DNA of 64,000 nucleotides, from contig CAAELX010000038.1 of assembly GCA_900756925.1 (NCBI GenBank), forward strand, positions 13,368-77,367. Reading direction: 5' to 3'. The notes under the pieces were generated by a model. The model made no database searches. It worked only from the letters and a program-made list of their open reading frames with translations, and was not told the DNA's origin. Below, in pieces: positions 35,206-43,913 of the stretch. Within the stretch, counting starts at the first letter, position 1. Every line of letters begins with the position of its first letter. The DNA comes from an uncultured Roseburia sp. GTDB lineage: Bacteria > Bacillota > Clostridia > Lachnospirales > Lachnospiraceae. The translations under genes were made by a program, and so were the position numbers.

Positions 35206-37929
35206 CTATTTTGCCTCGTACCAGTTCTTTCCGGTATGAAGGTCAATGGCAAGCGTCACACTCAGATCTGCTGCACCTTTCATGCCCTCGGTTAATATTT
35301 CCCGTACTCTGTCCACCTCATTTTCCTCCACTTCAAGAAGCAGCTCATCGTGCACCGTAATAATCAGCCTGGACTTTAATCCTTCCTCTAAAAGCCTGTC
35401 ATGTACACGGATCATGGCAATCTTTATAATGTCCGCTGCGGTTCCCTGGATCGGCGCATTCATTGCAACACGCTCCCCGAAAGATCTTTGCATGAAGTTG
35501 CTGCTTGAGAGCTCCGGCACCGGACGTCTTCTGCCAAACATTGTTGTGACATATCCTTTTTCCTTCGCATCTGCTACCAGTCCATCCAAAAAACCTTTGA
35601 TCTTCGGATAGGTTTCAAAATAACGCTCGATATACTCTGCCGCTTCTTTTCTTGTAATACTCAAATCCTGGCTCAGTCCAAAGGAGCTGATTCCATAAAC
35701 AATTCCAAAGTTGACTGCCTTCGCATTCCTTCTCTGTAAATCTGTCACCTCATCAAATGGTATGTGGAACACCTGGGAAGCCGTGATACGGTGGATATCC
35801 TGCGCCTGTTTGTATGCTTCGATTAATTTCTCATCCCCGGACATATGCGCCAACACCCTCAACTCGATCTGGGAATAGTCTGCATCCATAAAGACGCAGC
35901 CCTCTTTCGGCAAAAAGTTCTTCCGGATCAGGCGTCCCAACTCAATCCTCATCGGGATATTCTGAAGGTTCGGCTCTGTACTGCTCAATCTTCCGGTCAC
36001 AGTGATTGTCTGGTTAAAAGACGTATGGATTCTTCCGTCCTCCGCAATATAATTCGCCAGCCCGTCTGCATAGGTGGACTTTAACTTAGTGAGCTGCCTG
36101 TACTCTAAAATATCCGCAACTATTGGATATTCCGGTGCGAGCTTGTCAAGCACATCTGCCGCGGTGGAATAGCCGGTCTTTGTCTTCTTGCCATATGGCA
36201 TCTGTAACTTTTCAAACAAAATCACTCCGAGCTGCTTCGGGGAATTGATATTGAACTCCTCGCCTGCTTCCTCGTAGATCTGTTTTTCCAGCTCCTTTAT
36301 ACGGACCTCTAACTTCTCCCCGTACTCCTTCAGGCTTGCCGCGTCAATCGCAATCCCGGTATGCTCCATATCCGCAAGTGTATACACGAGTGGCATCTCG
36401 ATCTTTTGGTAAAGCTCTTCCATGCCAGTCTCACGCAGTTCTTGCATCATCGCTTTCTCACCTGCGAATGCTGTATAGGCGGTAAAGCAGACTGTTTTTA
36501 AAAATTCTTCCGGCTTCTCCTCCATCGCTTTGTCAAACGTCAGCTTTCCAAGCAGATCTGCGCGGGATGGAATCAGAAGGTTCGCATAATCCTTGGCAAT
36601 ATCTTCATATGGGTATTCGTTTTTCAGTGGATTCAGCAGGTATGCTGCAATCGTCAGGTCAGAAAGATTCTCCTGGGACACCGAGCCATTGCTCTTCCTC
36701 TCCAACATCTGAAGCAGTGCAATCTGCGGCTTTAAATCCAGTGTCAGATATTCTGCAGCTTGTGACTGTGTAAAAAGCGACAGGATTTTCTCGCTGCGCA
36801 ATGTCTCGCCCGCCTGTACAAAGCAGATGTCCTCCTCGCCAGATGCCACGGCAATTCCCAGGAATGCATTCTTCTCCTCACAGCCGAAGAGGTTCATCTG
36901 CCCGGAAGTTTCCATGTTTGCATCCTTTTTCTCCTCAGACGGCACAATCCAGAAGGCACATTTTTTTCCTTTTAATGCAGAAAAAATGTGCTCTGCTTCC
37001 TTCGGTTCCCGCACCCATTTAAAATACTCCTCCGCCTGATTTTTCGGTGCCTCCACCTCAAATCTGCCAAGAAGATTCTTAAATTCCAAACGCTTGCACA
37101 ACAGATACGCTTCCTCTGTATACAGATCCGAAATCTGCTCTAATCTCGCATCCTTAAGGTCATAGGCAATCTCTGCATGAATATCAATCGTCGCGAGCGT
37201 CTTGCTCATCTGCGCAAGATCATAATGCTCCTTTAAGTTCTTGCTTGCCCTCGGCGGTCTGATCTCATCCACATGCGCATAGCAGTTCTCAATGCTTCCA
37301 TACTGCACGATCAGAGCGGTAGCCGTCTTCTCTCCGATTCCCGGAACTCCCGGAATGTTGTCCGCAGTATCTCCCATCAGTGCCTTCACATCGATAAATT
37401 CAAGCGGCGTAACCTGATATTTCTCCACAACCTCTTTCGTGTTGTAATCCTCGATCTCCGTTCCGGTCCGTTTTGTCTTCGGAATACGGATCTTAATATG
37501 GTCTGTCGCAAGCTGTAACAGGTCTCTGTCTCCGGATACCACGGAAACCTCTAAGCCCTCTGCCTCGCTCTTCTTTGCGATCGTTCCAAGAAGATCATCC
37601 GCCTCATAACCGCCTTTTTCGATCACGGTCACACCCATCGCCTTTAGCATCTCCTTCATCACCGGAACCTGCTCTTTCAGTTCCTCTGCCATCGGCTTTC
37701 TGGTTCCTTTGTATTCTGCATACATTTTGTGGCGGAAGGTCGGTTCTGACACATCGAAAGCGACGGTCAGGTAATCCGGCTGCTCCTCCTCTAAGATTTT
37801 AAACATAATATTTAAAAACCCATACACCGCATTCGTGTGCAGGCCTTCCGAGTTCGTCAGATCCGGTATTCCGAAAAAAGCCCGATTTAAAATACTGTGT
37901 CCGTCAATCAATACAAGCTTTCCGCTCAT
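35206..37929 (-). CDS. polA: DNA polymerase I
   Basis: 907 residues. An N-terminal 5'-3' exonuclease domain (KLVLIDGHSILNRAFFG; GDRDLLQLA) is followed by a 3'-5' exonuclease-like domain that lacks the catalytic acids (as in Bacillus PolA), then the polymerase domain (DADYSQIELRVLAHMSGD; QRRNAKAVNFGIVYG; ITVHDELLLEV). It fills gaps in repair and Okazaki maturation. The start at 37929 has AGGAGGG four bases upstream; a longer frame to 38034 has none. Confidence 0.97.
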   Translation of the reverse strand: MSGKLVLIDGHSILNRAFFGIPDLTNSEGLHTNAVYGFLNIMFKILEEEQPDYLTVAFDVSEPTFRHKMYAEYKGTRKPMAEELKEQVPVMKEMLKAMGVTVIEKGGYEADDLLGTIAKKSEAEGLEVSVVSGDRDLLQLATDHIKIRIPKTKRTGTEIEDYNTKEVVEKYQVTPLEFIDVKALMGDTADNIPGVPGIGEKTATALIVQYGSIENCYAHVDEIRPPRASKNLKEHYDLAQMSKTLATIDIHAEIAYDLKDARLEQISDLYTEEAYLLCKRLEFKNLLGRFEVEAPKNQAEEYFKWVREPKEAEHIFSALKGKKCAFWIVPSEEKKDANMETSGQMNLFGCEEKNAFLGIAVASGEEDICFVQAGETLRSEKILSLFTQSQAAEYLTLDLKPQIALLQMLERKSNGSVSQENLSDLTIAAYLLNPLKNEYPYEDIAKDYANLLIPSRADLLGKLTFDKAMEEKPEEFLKTVCFTAYTAFAGEKAMMQELRETGMEELYQKIEMPLVYTLADMEHTGIAIDAASLKEYGEKLEVRIKELEKQIYEEAGEEFNINSPKQLGVILFEKLQMPYGKKTKTGYSTAADVLDKLAPEYPIVADILEYRQLTKLKSTYADGLANYIAEDGRIHTSFNQTITVTGRLSSTEPNLQNIPMRIELGRLIRKNFLPKEGCVFMDADYSQIELRVLAHMSGDEKLIEAYKQAQDIHRITASQVFHIPFDEVTDLQRRNAKAVNFGIVYGISSFGLSQDLSITRKEAAEYIERYFETYPKIKGFLDGLVADAKEKGYVTTMFGRRRPVPELSSSNFMQRSFGERVAMNAPIQGTAADIIKIAMIRVHDRLLEEGLKSRLIITVHDELLLEVEENEVDRVREILTEGMKGAADLSVTLAIDLHTGKNWYEAK

Positions 37930-38037
37930 AAATCCCTCCTGCTTCTTATCCACAAGGGGCTGTCGCACGGAGCTATCCTCCTGCTGCGGCAGCCTCTCTT
38001 GTTTTTTTATTTCTTTCCTGCCGGTCACAGGCACGCC

Positions 38038-39828
38038 CTAGATCTCGCGGGTATATACCTTTAACCAGTCTCTTTCTTCCTCTGTCAGATATGGGGAAAT
38101 CGTCTCATATACCTTTTTGTGGTAATCATTCAACATCTTCTTCTCACGAGGGCTCATCTGATCCGGATCAATAGCATCCAGGTCGATCGGTGCATAAGTG
38201 ATGTTCTCGAACTCCATGAACTGACCGTACTCATTCTTCTCTGCTTTTTTGCAAACAAGTTCATTCTCTGTACGGATACCGTATTTGCCTTCCAGATAAA
38301 CACCCGGCTCATCCGTTGTGATCATGCCCTCTTCGAGCACTCCGCTGTCATGGCGTTCCGGAACGATCTTCCAACGGAAGCCGTTCGGTCCTTCATGGAC
38401 GTTTAACATATATCCGACACCATGTCCGGTTCCGCATTTATAGTCGATTCCCATCTCCCACAACGGCCCGCGGGAAAGGATGTCGAGGTTCAATCCGCAT
38501 GCCCCGTATAAGAACTTTGCATTTGCAAGGTTCATGTTCGAACGGCACACTGCGGTAAAATGAGTCCGCATCTCATCGGTGATCGGTCCAAGAACAAATG
38601 TTCTTGTAATATCTGTAGTTCCCTCATAATAATGCCCGCCGGAATCTACCAGAAGAAATCCTTCCGGTTTTAACTCGGCATTAGACTCCGGTGTTGCGGA
38701 ATAATGCATCATCGCTGCATTTGCTCCGTAAGCACAGATTGTGCCGAAGCTTAAGTCAAGCAGCCCTTCCTGCTCTCTTCTCTTCGCTTCCAGATAATCA
38801 GACGCGGAAATCTCTGTCATCGGGATCTTGCCAATGTTCGTCTTCAGCCAGTACATGAACTTCGTAACAGCCACACCATCCTTGATATGGGCATTTCTTG
38901 TATTCTCCACCTCAACCGGATTCTTGATGGCCTTCATAAGTTCTGTCGGGTTCGGCCGATTGATCACCGCAATCTTCTCCTTCAGTTCACTGCAGATGCG
39001 GTAATTGACACCATTCTTGTTTAACAGTACCACTGCATCCTCTGCTATGGTCGGAATGTACTCATAAACGGCATCATATGGTCTTGTCTCGATTTCGTTC
39101 TCATCCAGATAAGCACGGATCTTATCGTCTACAACCTCTTCCTGTAAGAACCAGATACACTGATCCTTTGTCAGAACAAGATACGAAAGTACAACCGGCA
39201 CATGCTCGATGTCTCCGCCACGGATATTCAAAAGCCATGCAATATCGCATAGGCTTGTAAGAATATGCACATTGGCACCGGCCTCCGCCATCTTCTTTCG
39301 GACATCGCGAAGCTTGTCTGCGGTGCTCTTTCCGGAATATTTTTCTTCCAGGATAAAGAGCGGTGCCTTCGATAACGCCGGTCTGTCTGTCCAGATGATG
39401 TCTACAAGATCTTCATTCACATGCATGGATGCATGCTTCTCCTCTGCGATCTTTGCCAGCTTTTCGCCCCATGCAGCGTTCACTACCCTGCCGTCAAAGC
39501 CAAGGCAGCCGTTCTTCGGAAGCTTCTCTGTGACAAATTCATCTACTGTCGGGACACCTTCTTCTCCCATACGGTATAAGGTTACGGTGCTTCCCTCTAA
39601 CTGCTTCTCTGCCTGTACGAAATAACGTCCGTCCGTCCAGAGACCTGCTTCCTCTAAGGTTACCACAGCCACTCCTGCGGAGCCTGTGAAACCTGTCATG
39701 TATTTTCTTGCCTTAAAATATTCCCCAACATATTCCGATTCATGAAAATCTGCTGTCGGGATGATATAAATATCAATGTTTCTCGCTGCCATCTCTTTTC
39801 TGAGTGCCGCTAATCTCTCTGTTATCAT
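38038..39828 (-). CDS. Aminopeptidase P family protein (Xaa-Pro aminopeptidase, M24B)
   Basis: About 596 residues, the long eukaryote-like form with two creatinase-like N-terminal domains (IDIYIIPTADFHESEYVGEYF, TGFTGSAGVAVV) and a C-terminal pita-bread domain with metal ligands in LVDSGGHYYEGTTDITRTF, GTGHGVGYMLNVHEGPN and TTDEPGVYLEGKYGIRTENE. It removes an N-terminal residue preceding proline in the cytoplasm. The ATG at 39828 is preferred over a TTG at 39873; the box GAGAGG is 10-12 bases off, so the start is somewhat uncertain. Confidence 0.92.
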   Translation of the reverse strand: MITERLAALRKEMAARNIDIYIIPTADFHESEYVGEYFKARKYMTGFTGSAGVAVVTLEEAGLWTDGRYFVQAEKQLEGSTVTLYRMGEEGVPTVDEFVTEKLPKNGCLGFDGRVVNAAWGEKLAKIAEEKHASMHVNEDLVDIIWTDRPALSKAPLFILEEKYSGKSTADKLRDVRKKMAEAGANVHILTSLCDIAWLLNIRGGDIEHVPVVLSYLVLTKDQCIWFLQEEVVDDKIRAYLDENEIETRPYDAVYEYIPTIAEDAVVLLNKNGVNYRICSELKEKIAVINRPNPTELMKAIKNPVEVENTRNAHIKDGVAVTKFMYWLKTNIGKIPMTEISASDYLEAKRREQEGLLDLSFGTICAYGANAAMMHYSATPESNAELKPEGFLLVDSGGHYYEGTTDITRTFVLGPITDEMRTHFTAVCRSNMNLANAKFLYGACGLNLDILSRGPLWEMGIDYKCGTGHGVGYMLNVHEGPNGFRWKIVPERHDSGVLEEGMITTDEPGVYLEGKYGIRTENELVCKKAEKNEYGQFMEFENITYAPIDLDAIDPDQMSPREKKMLNDYHKKVYETISPYLTEEERDWLKVYTREI

Positions 39829-39850
39829 CTTCCTCTGTGCCTCTCTTCTT

Positions 39851-40318
39851 TTATTGTTCTCCAGTAAATTCAAAGAACTTCGTATCCAGCTCCGGATAGG
39901 AACGTTTCAGTGAAATCGGTCTGCCAGAACGCGTCAGGAAGCAATGAGAGCTCTTCGCTGTCGTGCGCAGCTCGCCTGTCTCCTTATCGGTCATCTGGTA
40001 CTCTACTTCCATCTTGATTCCGTTATACTTTGTAATCTTCGTCTCAATCACAACCGTATCATCAAAATGAACCATACTGTGATATTCACAGGATACCGAC
40101 AGAACCGGGCTTATGATCTCCATCTCTTCCATCTGCTTGTAGCTAAGTCCGATCTGTTCCATCAGATCCATTCTCGCTTCCTCCATCCACTTGATGTAGT
40201 TGGAATGATGGATGATCCCCATCTGGTCTGTCTCATAATATTTGGCATGGTGTTCATACGGACGGATTTTAAAGGTTCCGTCATCTTCTCCGTATATTTT
40301 GATTTCTTTTCCTGCCAT
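39851..40318 (-). CDS. Acyl-CoA thioesterase (4HBT/YbgC-like hotdog)
   Basis: 155 residues with the hotdog-fold motif YYETDQMGIIHHSNYIKWMEEARMDLM near residues 27-53, typical of YbgC/4-hydroxybenzoyl-CoA thioesterases, with the Asp in ETDQMG. It hydrolyses acyl-CoA thioesters in the cytoplasm; the acyl group cannot be told. It is followed 23 bases later by the aminopeptidase P gene. ATG at 40318; GTAGTGATA gives only a weak box. Confidence 0.88.
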   Translation of the reverse strand: MAGKEIKIYGEDDGTFKIRPYEHHAKYYETDQMGIIHHSNYIKWMEEARMDLMEQIGLSYKQMEEMEIISPVLSVSCEYHSMVHFDDTVVIETKITKYNGIKMEVEYQMTDKETGELRTTAKSSHCFLTRSGRPISLKRSYPELDTKFFEFTGEQ

Positions 40319-40426
40319 AGATTATCACTACCTTTCTTCGGTGTCCCTGTCCTGCCATGGGACAGTCCGGACACCCTGAGACTATCTTAACACCCATGGG
40401 ATTTTATTTCAATGCCACACTCTCTT

Positions 40427-40807
40427 TTATTTGTTGTTGGCTTTTTCCTGGAATTTTTCGTTATCCACAATGAATCTCTCATGGGTACCTTCTCCAATTT
40501 TGCCGCGCTCATCAAACGCTTCCACTTTGAACACGAGGCGCTTTCTGTCGATCTCGATGAGTTCGGTCTTTGCGGTTACCTGCATGCCGATTGGGGTCGC
40601 GGAAATGTGGGAAACGTTCATGAGGGTTCCGACGGTTCCTTTTCCTTCCTCTAGTTCCGGGGCTACGCTTTTGTAGGCAGCCTGTTCCATGAGGGCGATC
40701 ATAGATGGGGTGGCGTAGACGGCTAGTTCGCCGCTTTTCATGGAGGCGGCGGAGTTTTTCTCGGTGACTGGTTCGTGGCATTCGCCTTTGATTCCTATTT
40801 GCAACAT
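40427..40807 (-). CDS. FlK-like hotdog thioesterase
   Basis: 126 residues. The helix PSMIALMEQAAYKSVAPELEEG followed by TVGTLMNVSHISATPIGMQV is the pattern of the fluoroacetyl-CoA thioesterase-like hotdog family (Thr, Glu and His as candidate catalytic residues). Members remove acyl groups from small acyl-CoAs, perhaps as cleanup; the fluoroacetate function is not implied. AAAGGAG precedes the ATG. Structured element A begins 27 bases upstream of this start. Confidence 0.82.
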   Translation of the reverse strand: MLQIGIKGECHEPVTEKNSAASMKSGELAVYATPSMIALMEQAAYKSVAPELEEGKGTVGTLMNVSHISATPIGMQVTAKTELIEIDRKRLVFKVEAFDERGKIGEGTHERFIVDNEKFQEKANNK

Positions 40808-40833
40808 AATAAAGGGCTCCTTTCGTTTTTGGG

Positions 40834-41067
40834 GCGAAACTCGGGGAGGTTGTGAAGGATTTGAAACGTGGGGCAGTCCGGGTATCAGACACGCTTTCGC
40901 TCCGTGTCGCTCGCAGCGGTACTAAGGTTGCAGCCACGGTCATCAGGATCCTGGCAAGCCATGACCTGATAACCATGTCTGCGACCTAAGGACCGGCGGC
41001 TCCCCAAGGTCTGATACCCGGACTGCCCCACGTTCCAAATCTGATTTACGTTTTCTACGAGTTTCGC
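40834..41067 (+). repeat. Structured repeat element, copy A (234 bp)
   Basis: The ends are a 10-bp inverted repeat (GCGAAACTCG / CGAGTTTCGC). Inside are 33-base arms (40858-40890 and 41009-41041) that are complementary except at one position. Conserved block 1 (40888-40926) includes CGCTCGCAGCG and GGTACTAAG, then a variable self-complementary middle arm (40927-40985), then block 2 (40986-41012) CTAAGGACCGGCGGCTCC. Blocks match copies B and C nearly base for base while arms do not. It lies between two minus-strand genes. Confidence 0.85.
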
Positions 41068-41358
41068 TTCTAAGTATTGAAGTTGTCTTTTAACTGACGA
41101 AACGTGAATGTACAATACCATATATCTTGTAATAAAGAGTCGATCCTGTTATCTTCTACGCTTATTATATTTGTCATGTACTTATTGTATCATTATCAAA
41201 TTTAGATGATATTGCAGGGACTTTATAAAAAGCCGCACATTCTTCCATTTCATTATCTCATAATACTACCTGTACTATCTCAATACAACCACATTGATAA
41301 TTTTTTCACCAATGTACTGGTAACAGATTCATTGGTACACCACACAGGACGGTTCCTC
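41068..41358. other. AT-rich intergenic stretch
   Basis: Contains the region upstream of the FlK-like gene beyond copy A and the 3' side of the YfhO gene. No reading frame with coding character and no clear terminator was found. Confidence 0.4.
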
Positions 41359-43887
41359 TTAAGACACGCCCTGCATCCTCCGGTTGTTCCATTTCCGGAT
41401 AGCGATGGAAAGGATGAACAATCCCACCGCAGTAAGGCTGATGAGGGCGCCTGTGGCAAGACCGGGGGTGGTGTAACGGAGTTCGATTTCGTGGGTGCCT
41501 TCTGTCAGGGGGATGCTTAGGAAGGCTTCAGCGAATATTTCAGGATCCGCTTTTTTGCCGTCTACAAGGACGGTCCAGCCATCTTCTTTCGCGATGGAGA
41601 AGACGAGGCTGCCCGGAGTCTGTACCTCGATGGTTCCGGTGATTTTGCGGTCAGAGAAGGAGGTTAATTCCATGGTCTGGCGGTTTAATGTGTCGTAGGC
41701 CTGCTGCACGGCGTTTAAGTTCAGGCGGTAAGCGTGGATGTCCACTTTCTCGTTGTTGGTGTTGGTGACTTTGATGGTGGTACCTGCCTGGGCGTAACCG
41801 AGGTCTAGGATGTAGCCGTGGGACGTCTTGGTAAAGCTTTTGGTTCTTCCATCGCTGATCTCCTCCTGCAAGGTATCGGAAGTAATAGCAGAATAAGTGG
41901 CGAAGATGTAACCATCTTCCTCTAATGTGATCTGTGACGCGCCGGCTGCGGACTCGGACGGAATCTCTATGAGCATCTCCTCTGTCGCTCCGAGCAGGGA
42001 TGCCAGTTCATTCTGGTTCTGGATCCCGGTGCCGTTTTTATAATCCCAGCCGTACCGTACCTCATCGTCCACCATGAATCCCAGCGGGAGGCTGAATTTG
42101 TTTTCATATAAATAGGTGCTGCCGGAGGCTGCCACGAGTGTCCGGATTGGGTTTGCTTCCCTGTCGTTGTCTGCGATCACATATTTTAAGGAGAGCATGG
42201 AGGAAATTAACGGGGTTGCCCCGTTGATGCAGTAAAAGTTCTTACCACCCTCCATTCCGAGGTCCTGATAAATGTGGCTGACATTGATGTTCATCAAAGA
42301 GGAAAACTGCGTAGCGGAACGGTAGCCGGACAGCGCGGCATCATTTTTCGTTTTCCGCTCAAGCTCTTCTGTCCGGTAGAAAAAGGCTCCTGTACTGCTC
42401 TCTAGCTTTTCTTTTTCCTCCGCCGCGTCTAAAACTGCCGCATAGTCGGATAAGTTTTTCACATAAGAGGATCTGGTCACGGTGTCAAGCCCTGTCACGT
42501 CGAAATTCACAGTGAGCTCCCCAATCACAAGCGCTGCCGCAATCCATGCCACATATTCCCGCGTCCTCCCTCTGCCCGCAAGATAAATGCATGCAAGCAC
42601 CAGATAACCTGTCAGAAGGACCGCAGTAAAGATCACGTTCTCTTTTGTCGTGAGTTCCCCGTCCATTTTCCATGCGACGAGGATGAAAAACGCTGCGTCC
42701 ACAATCCCTGCCGCTGCCACGGAAAACCATCGGATCCCATCCGCATGCAGCACAGTCTCAAAGCAGAGCACCAGTAACAGGAAAATATAGAGGAAGCTCT
42801 GTCTTCCCGGCAGAGAATCCGGGAAATGAAGTCCGTGCCAAATGAAGTCGAGCATATTATTGGCAAAGCTCACCGCAAAAAGCACCAGAAGAAGCAGTCT
42901 CGGAAGCTTCTTTTTCCAACTGATCTGTCGGTTTGTGAGATATAGAATAAGAAGAAATAGCACAAAAACGCCACAGTACAGATTCGGCCAGTGGTCTCTT
43001 CCGGTATATCCTTCCGTCAGGAAGCAGTGTCTTCCAAGCTCTGCGATCAGATTGAAATACCATTCCACTTTTTTAGGAAAAGAGATTCCCTGTGAACCGC
43101 TCTCCCCGAGGACAATCGCCTCTGGAATGAGCAGCACTGCCCCTGTCGCCCCCGCAAGCAGGGAATACCATGCAAAACGAAGCGCATTGACAAGCTTATG
43201 CTCCCGCTCTTCCACCCAAAGGATCACGAAATAGAGCACAAGATAGATGCAGATCATCATCGCAATGTAATAATTTGACAAAATGGTAATGGCAAGTGTC
43301 CCATAATATAAAGACACTCTCTGCTCCTGCACGAGCTGCTCTAACCCCAGTATAATAAGCGGTGCAAGCACCAGGCAGTCTAACCACATCAGATTCCAGG
43401 AATAGGCTGCCAGAAACGCGGACAACGCATAAGCCGTGGCAAACAATGCGAGCGCCGGATGATCTGTTTTGAAATGTTTTTTCAGGTAATATCCACAGGT
43501 CAGTCCGCACAGCGAGATTTTTAAAATCATAAGAACCGACATGAATTCGATCACATGTGCCCGCGGACAAAGCACTAAAAACCAGTTGAGTGGGCTTGCC
43601 AGATAATAGGCATAAAGTGAGACAAAATCTGACCCTAATCCGACCGTCCACGAATACATGAGGCTTCCACCCGTTTTTAACTTGTCAGCAAATTCCGTAA
43701 AGAACGGACAATACTGGTGATACATATCCACCTGAAGCAGGCATCTGTCTCCAAACGGATAGACGCCATGGTCGATACAGATGATCACCGTGATGATAAG
43801 CGGCAGTAAAAACGATATCAGAAGCGGGATCTGCTCTTTTGGGATGCTGAATTTGTAATTCGTTGTCTTCTTTTTTTTCTTATTCAT
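41359..43887 (-). CDS. YfhO family membrane protein
   Basis: 842 residues. About 12 N-terminal membrane segments (residues 15-455) are followed by a large extracellular domain (about 470-800) and a last membrane helix near the C-terminus. The pattern DMYHQYCPFFTEFADKLKTGG near residue 50 and WNLMWLDCLVLAPLI are typical of the YfhO family (PF09586), related to GT-C glycosyltransferases; B. subtilis YfhO has been linked to sugar decoration of lipoteichoic acid. AAGGAT precedes the ATG. The LTA synthase-like gene lies 26 bases upstream. Confidence 0.9.
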   Translation of the reverse strand: MNKKKKKTTNYKFSIPKEQIPLLISFLLPLIITVIICIDHGVYPFGDRCLLQVDMYHQYCPFFTEFADKLKTGGSLMYSWTVGLGSDFVSLYAYYLASPLNWFLVLCPRAHVIEFMSVLMILKISLCGLTCGYYLKKHFKTDHPALALFATAYALSAFLAAYSWNLMWLDCLVLAPLIILGLEQLVQEQRVSLYYGTLAITILSNYYIAMMICIYLVLYFVILWVEEREHKLVNALRFAWYSLLAGATGAVLLIPEAIVLGESGSQGISFPKKVEWYFNLIAELGRHCFLTEGYTGRDHWPNLYCGVFVLFLLILYLTNRQISWKKKLPRLLLLVLFAVSFANNMLDFIWHGLHFPDSLPGRQSFLYIFLLLVLCFETVLHADGIRWFSVAAAGIVDAAFFILVAWKMDGELTTKENVIFTAVLLTGYLVLACIYLAGRGRTREYVAWIAAALVIGELTVNFDVTGLDTVTRSSYVKNLSDYAAVLDAAEEKEKLESSTGAFFYRTEELERKTKNDAALSGYRSATQFSSLMNINVSHIYQDLGMEGGKNFYCINGATPLISSMLSLKYVIADNDREANPIRTLVAASGSTYLYENKFSLPLGFMVDDEVRYGWDYKNGTGIQNQNELASLLGATEEMLIEIPSESAAGASQITLEEDGYIFATYSAITSDTLQEEISDGRTKSFTKTSHGYILDLGYAQAGTTIKVTNTNNEKVDIHAYRLNLNAVQQAYDTLNRQTMELTSFSDRKITGTIEVQTPGSLVFSIAKEDGWTVLVDGKKADPEIFAEAFLSIPLTEGTHEIELRYTTPGLATGALISLTAVGLFILSIAIRKWNNRRMQGVS

Positions 43888-43913
43888 TTCTATCCTTTTT
43901 CCCGGGCAATTGC

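Noticed and set aside
40885..41121. Open frames across structured element A (and the similar frames in B and C) reading ...STAASD..ERKRV...
   Set aside because: They follow palindromic arms and conserved blocks, appear in several frames and both strands, lack ribosome-binding sites and shift register between copies. They are chance frames of the element.
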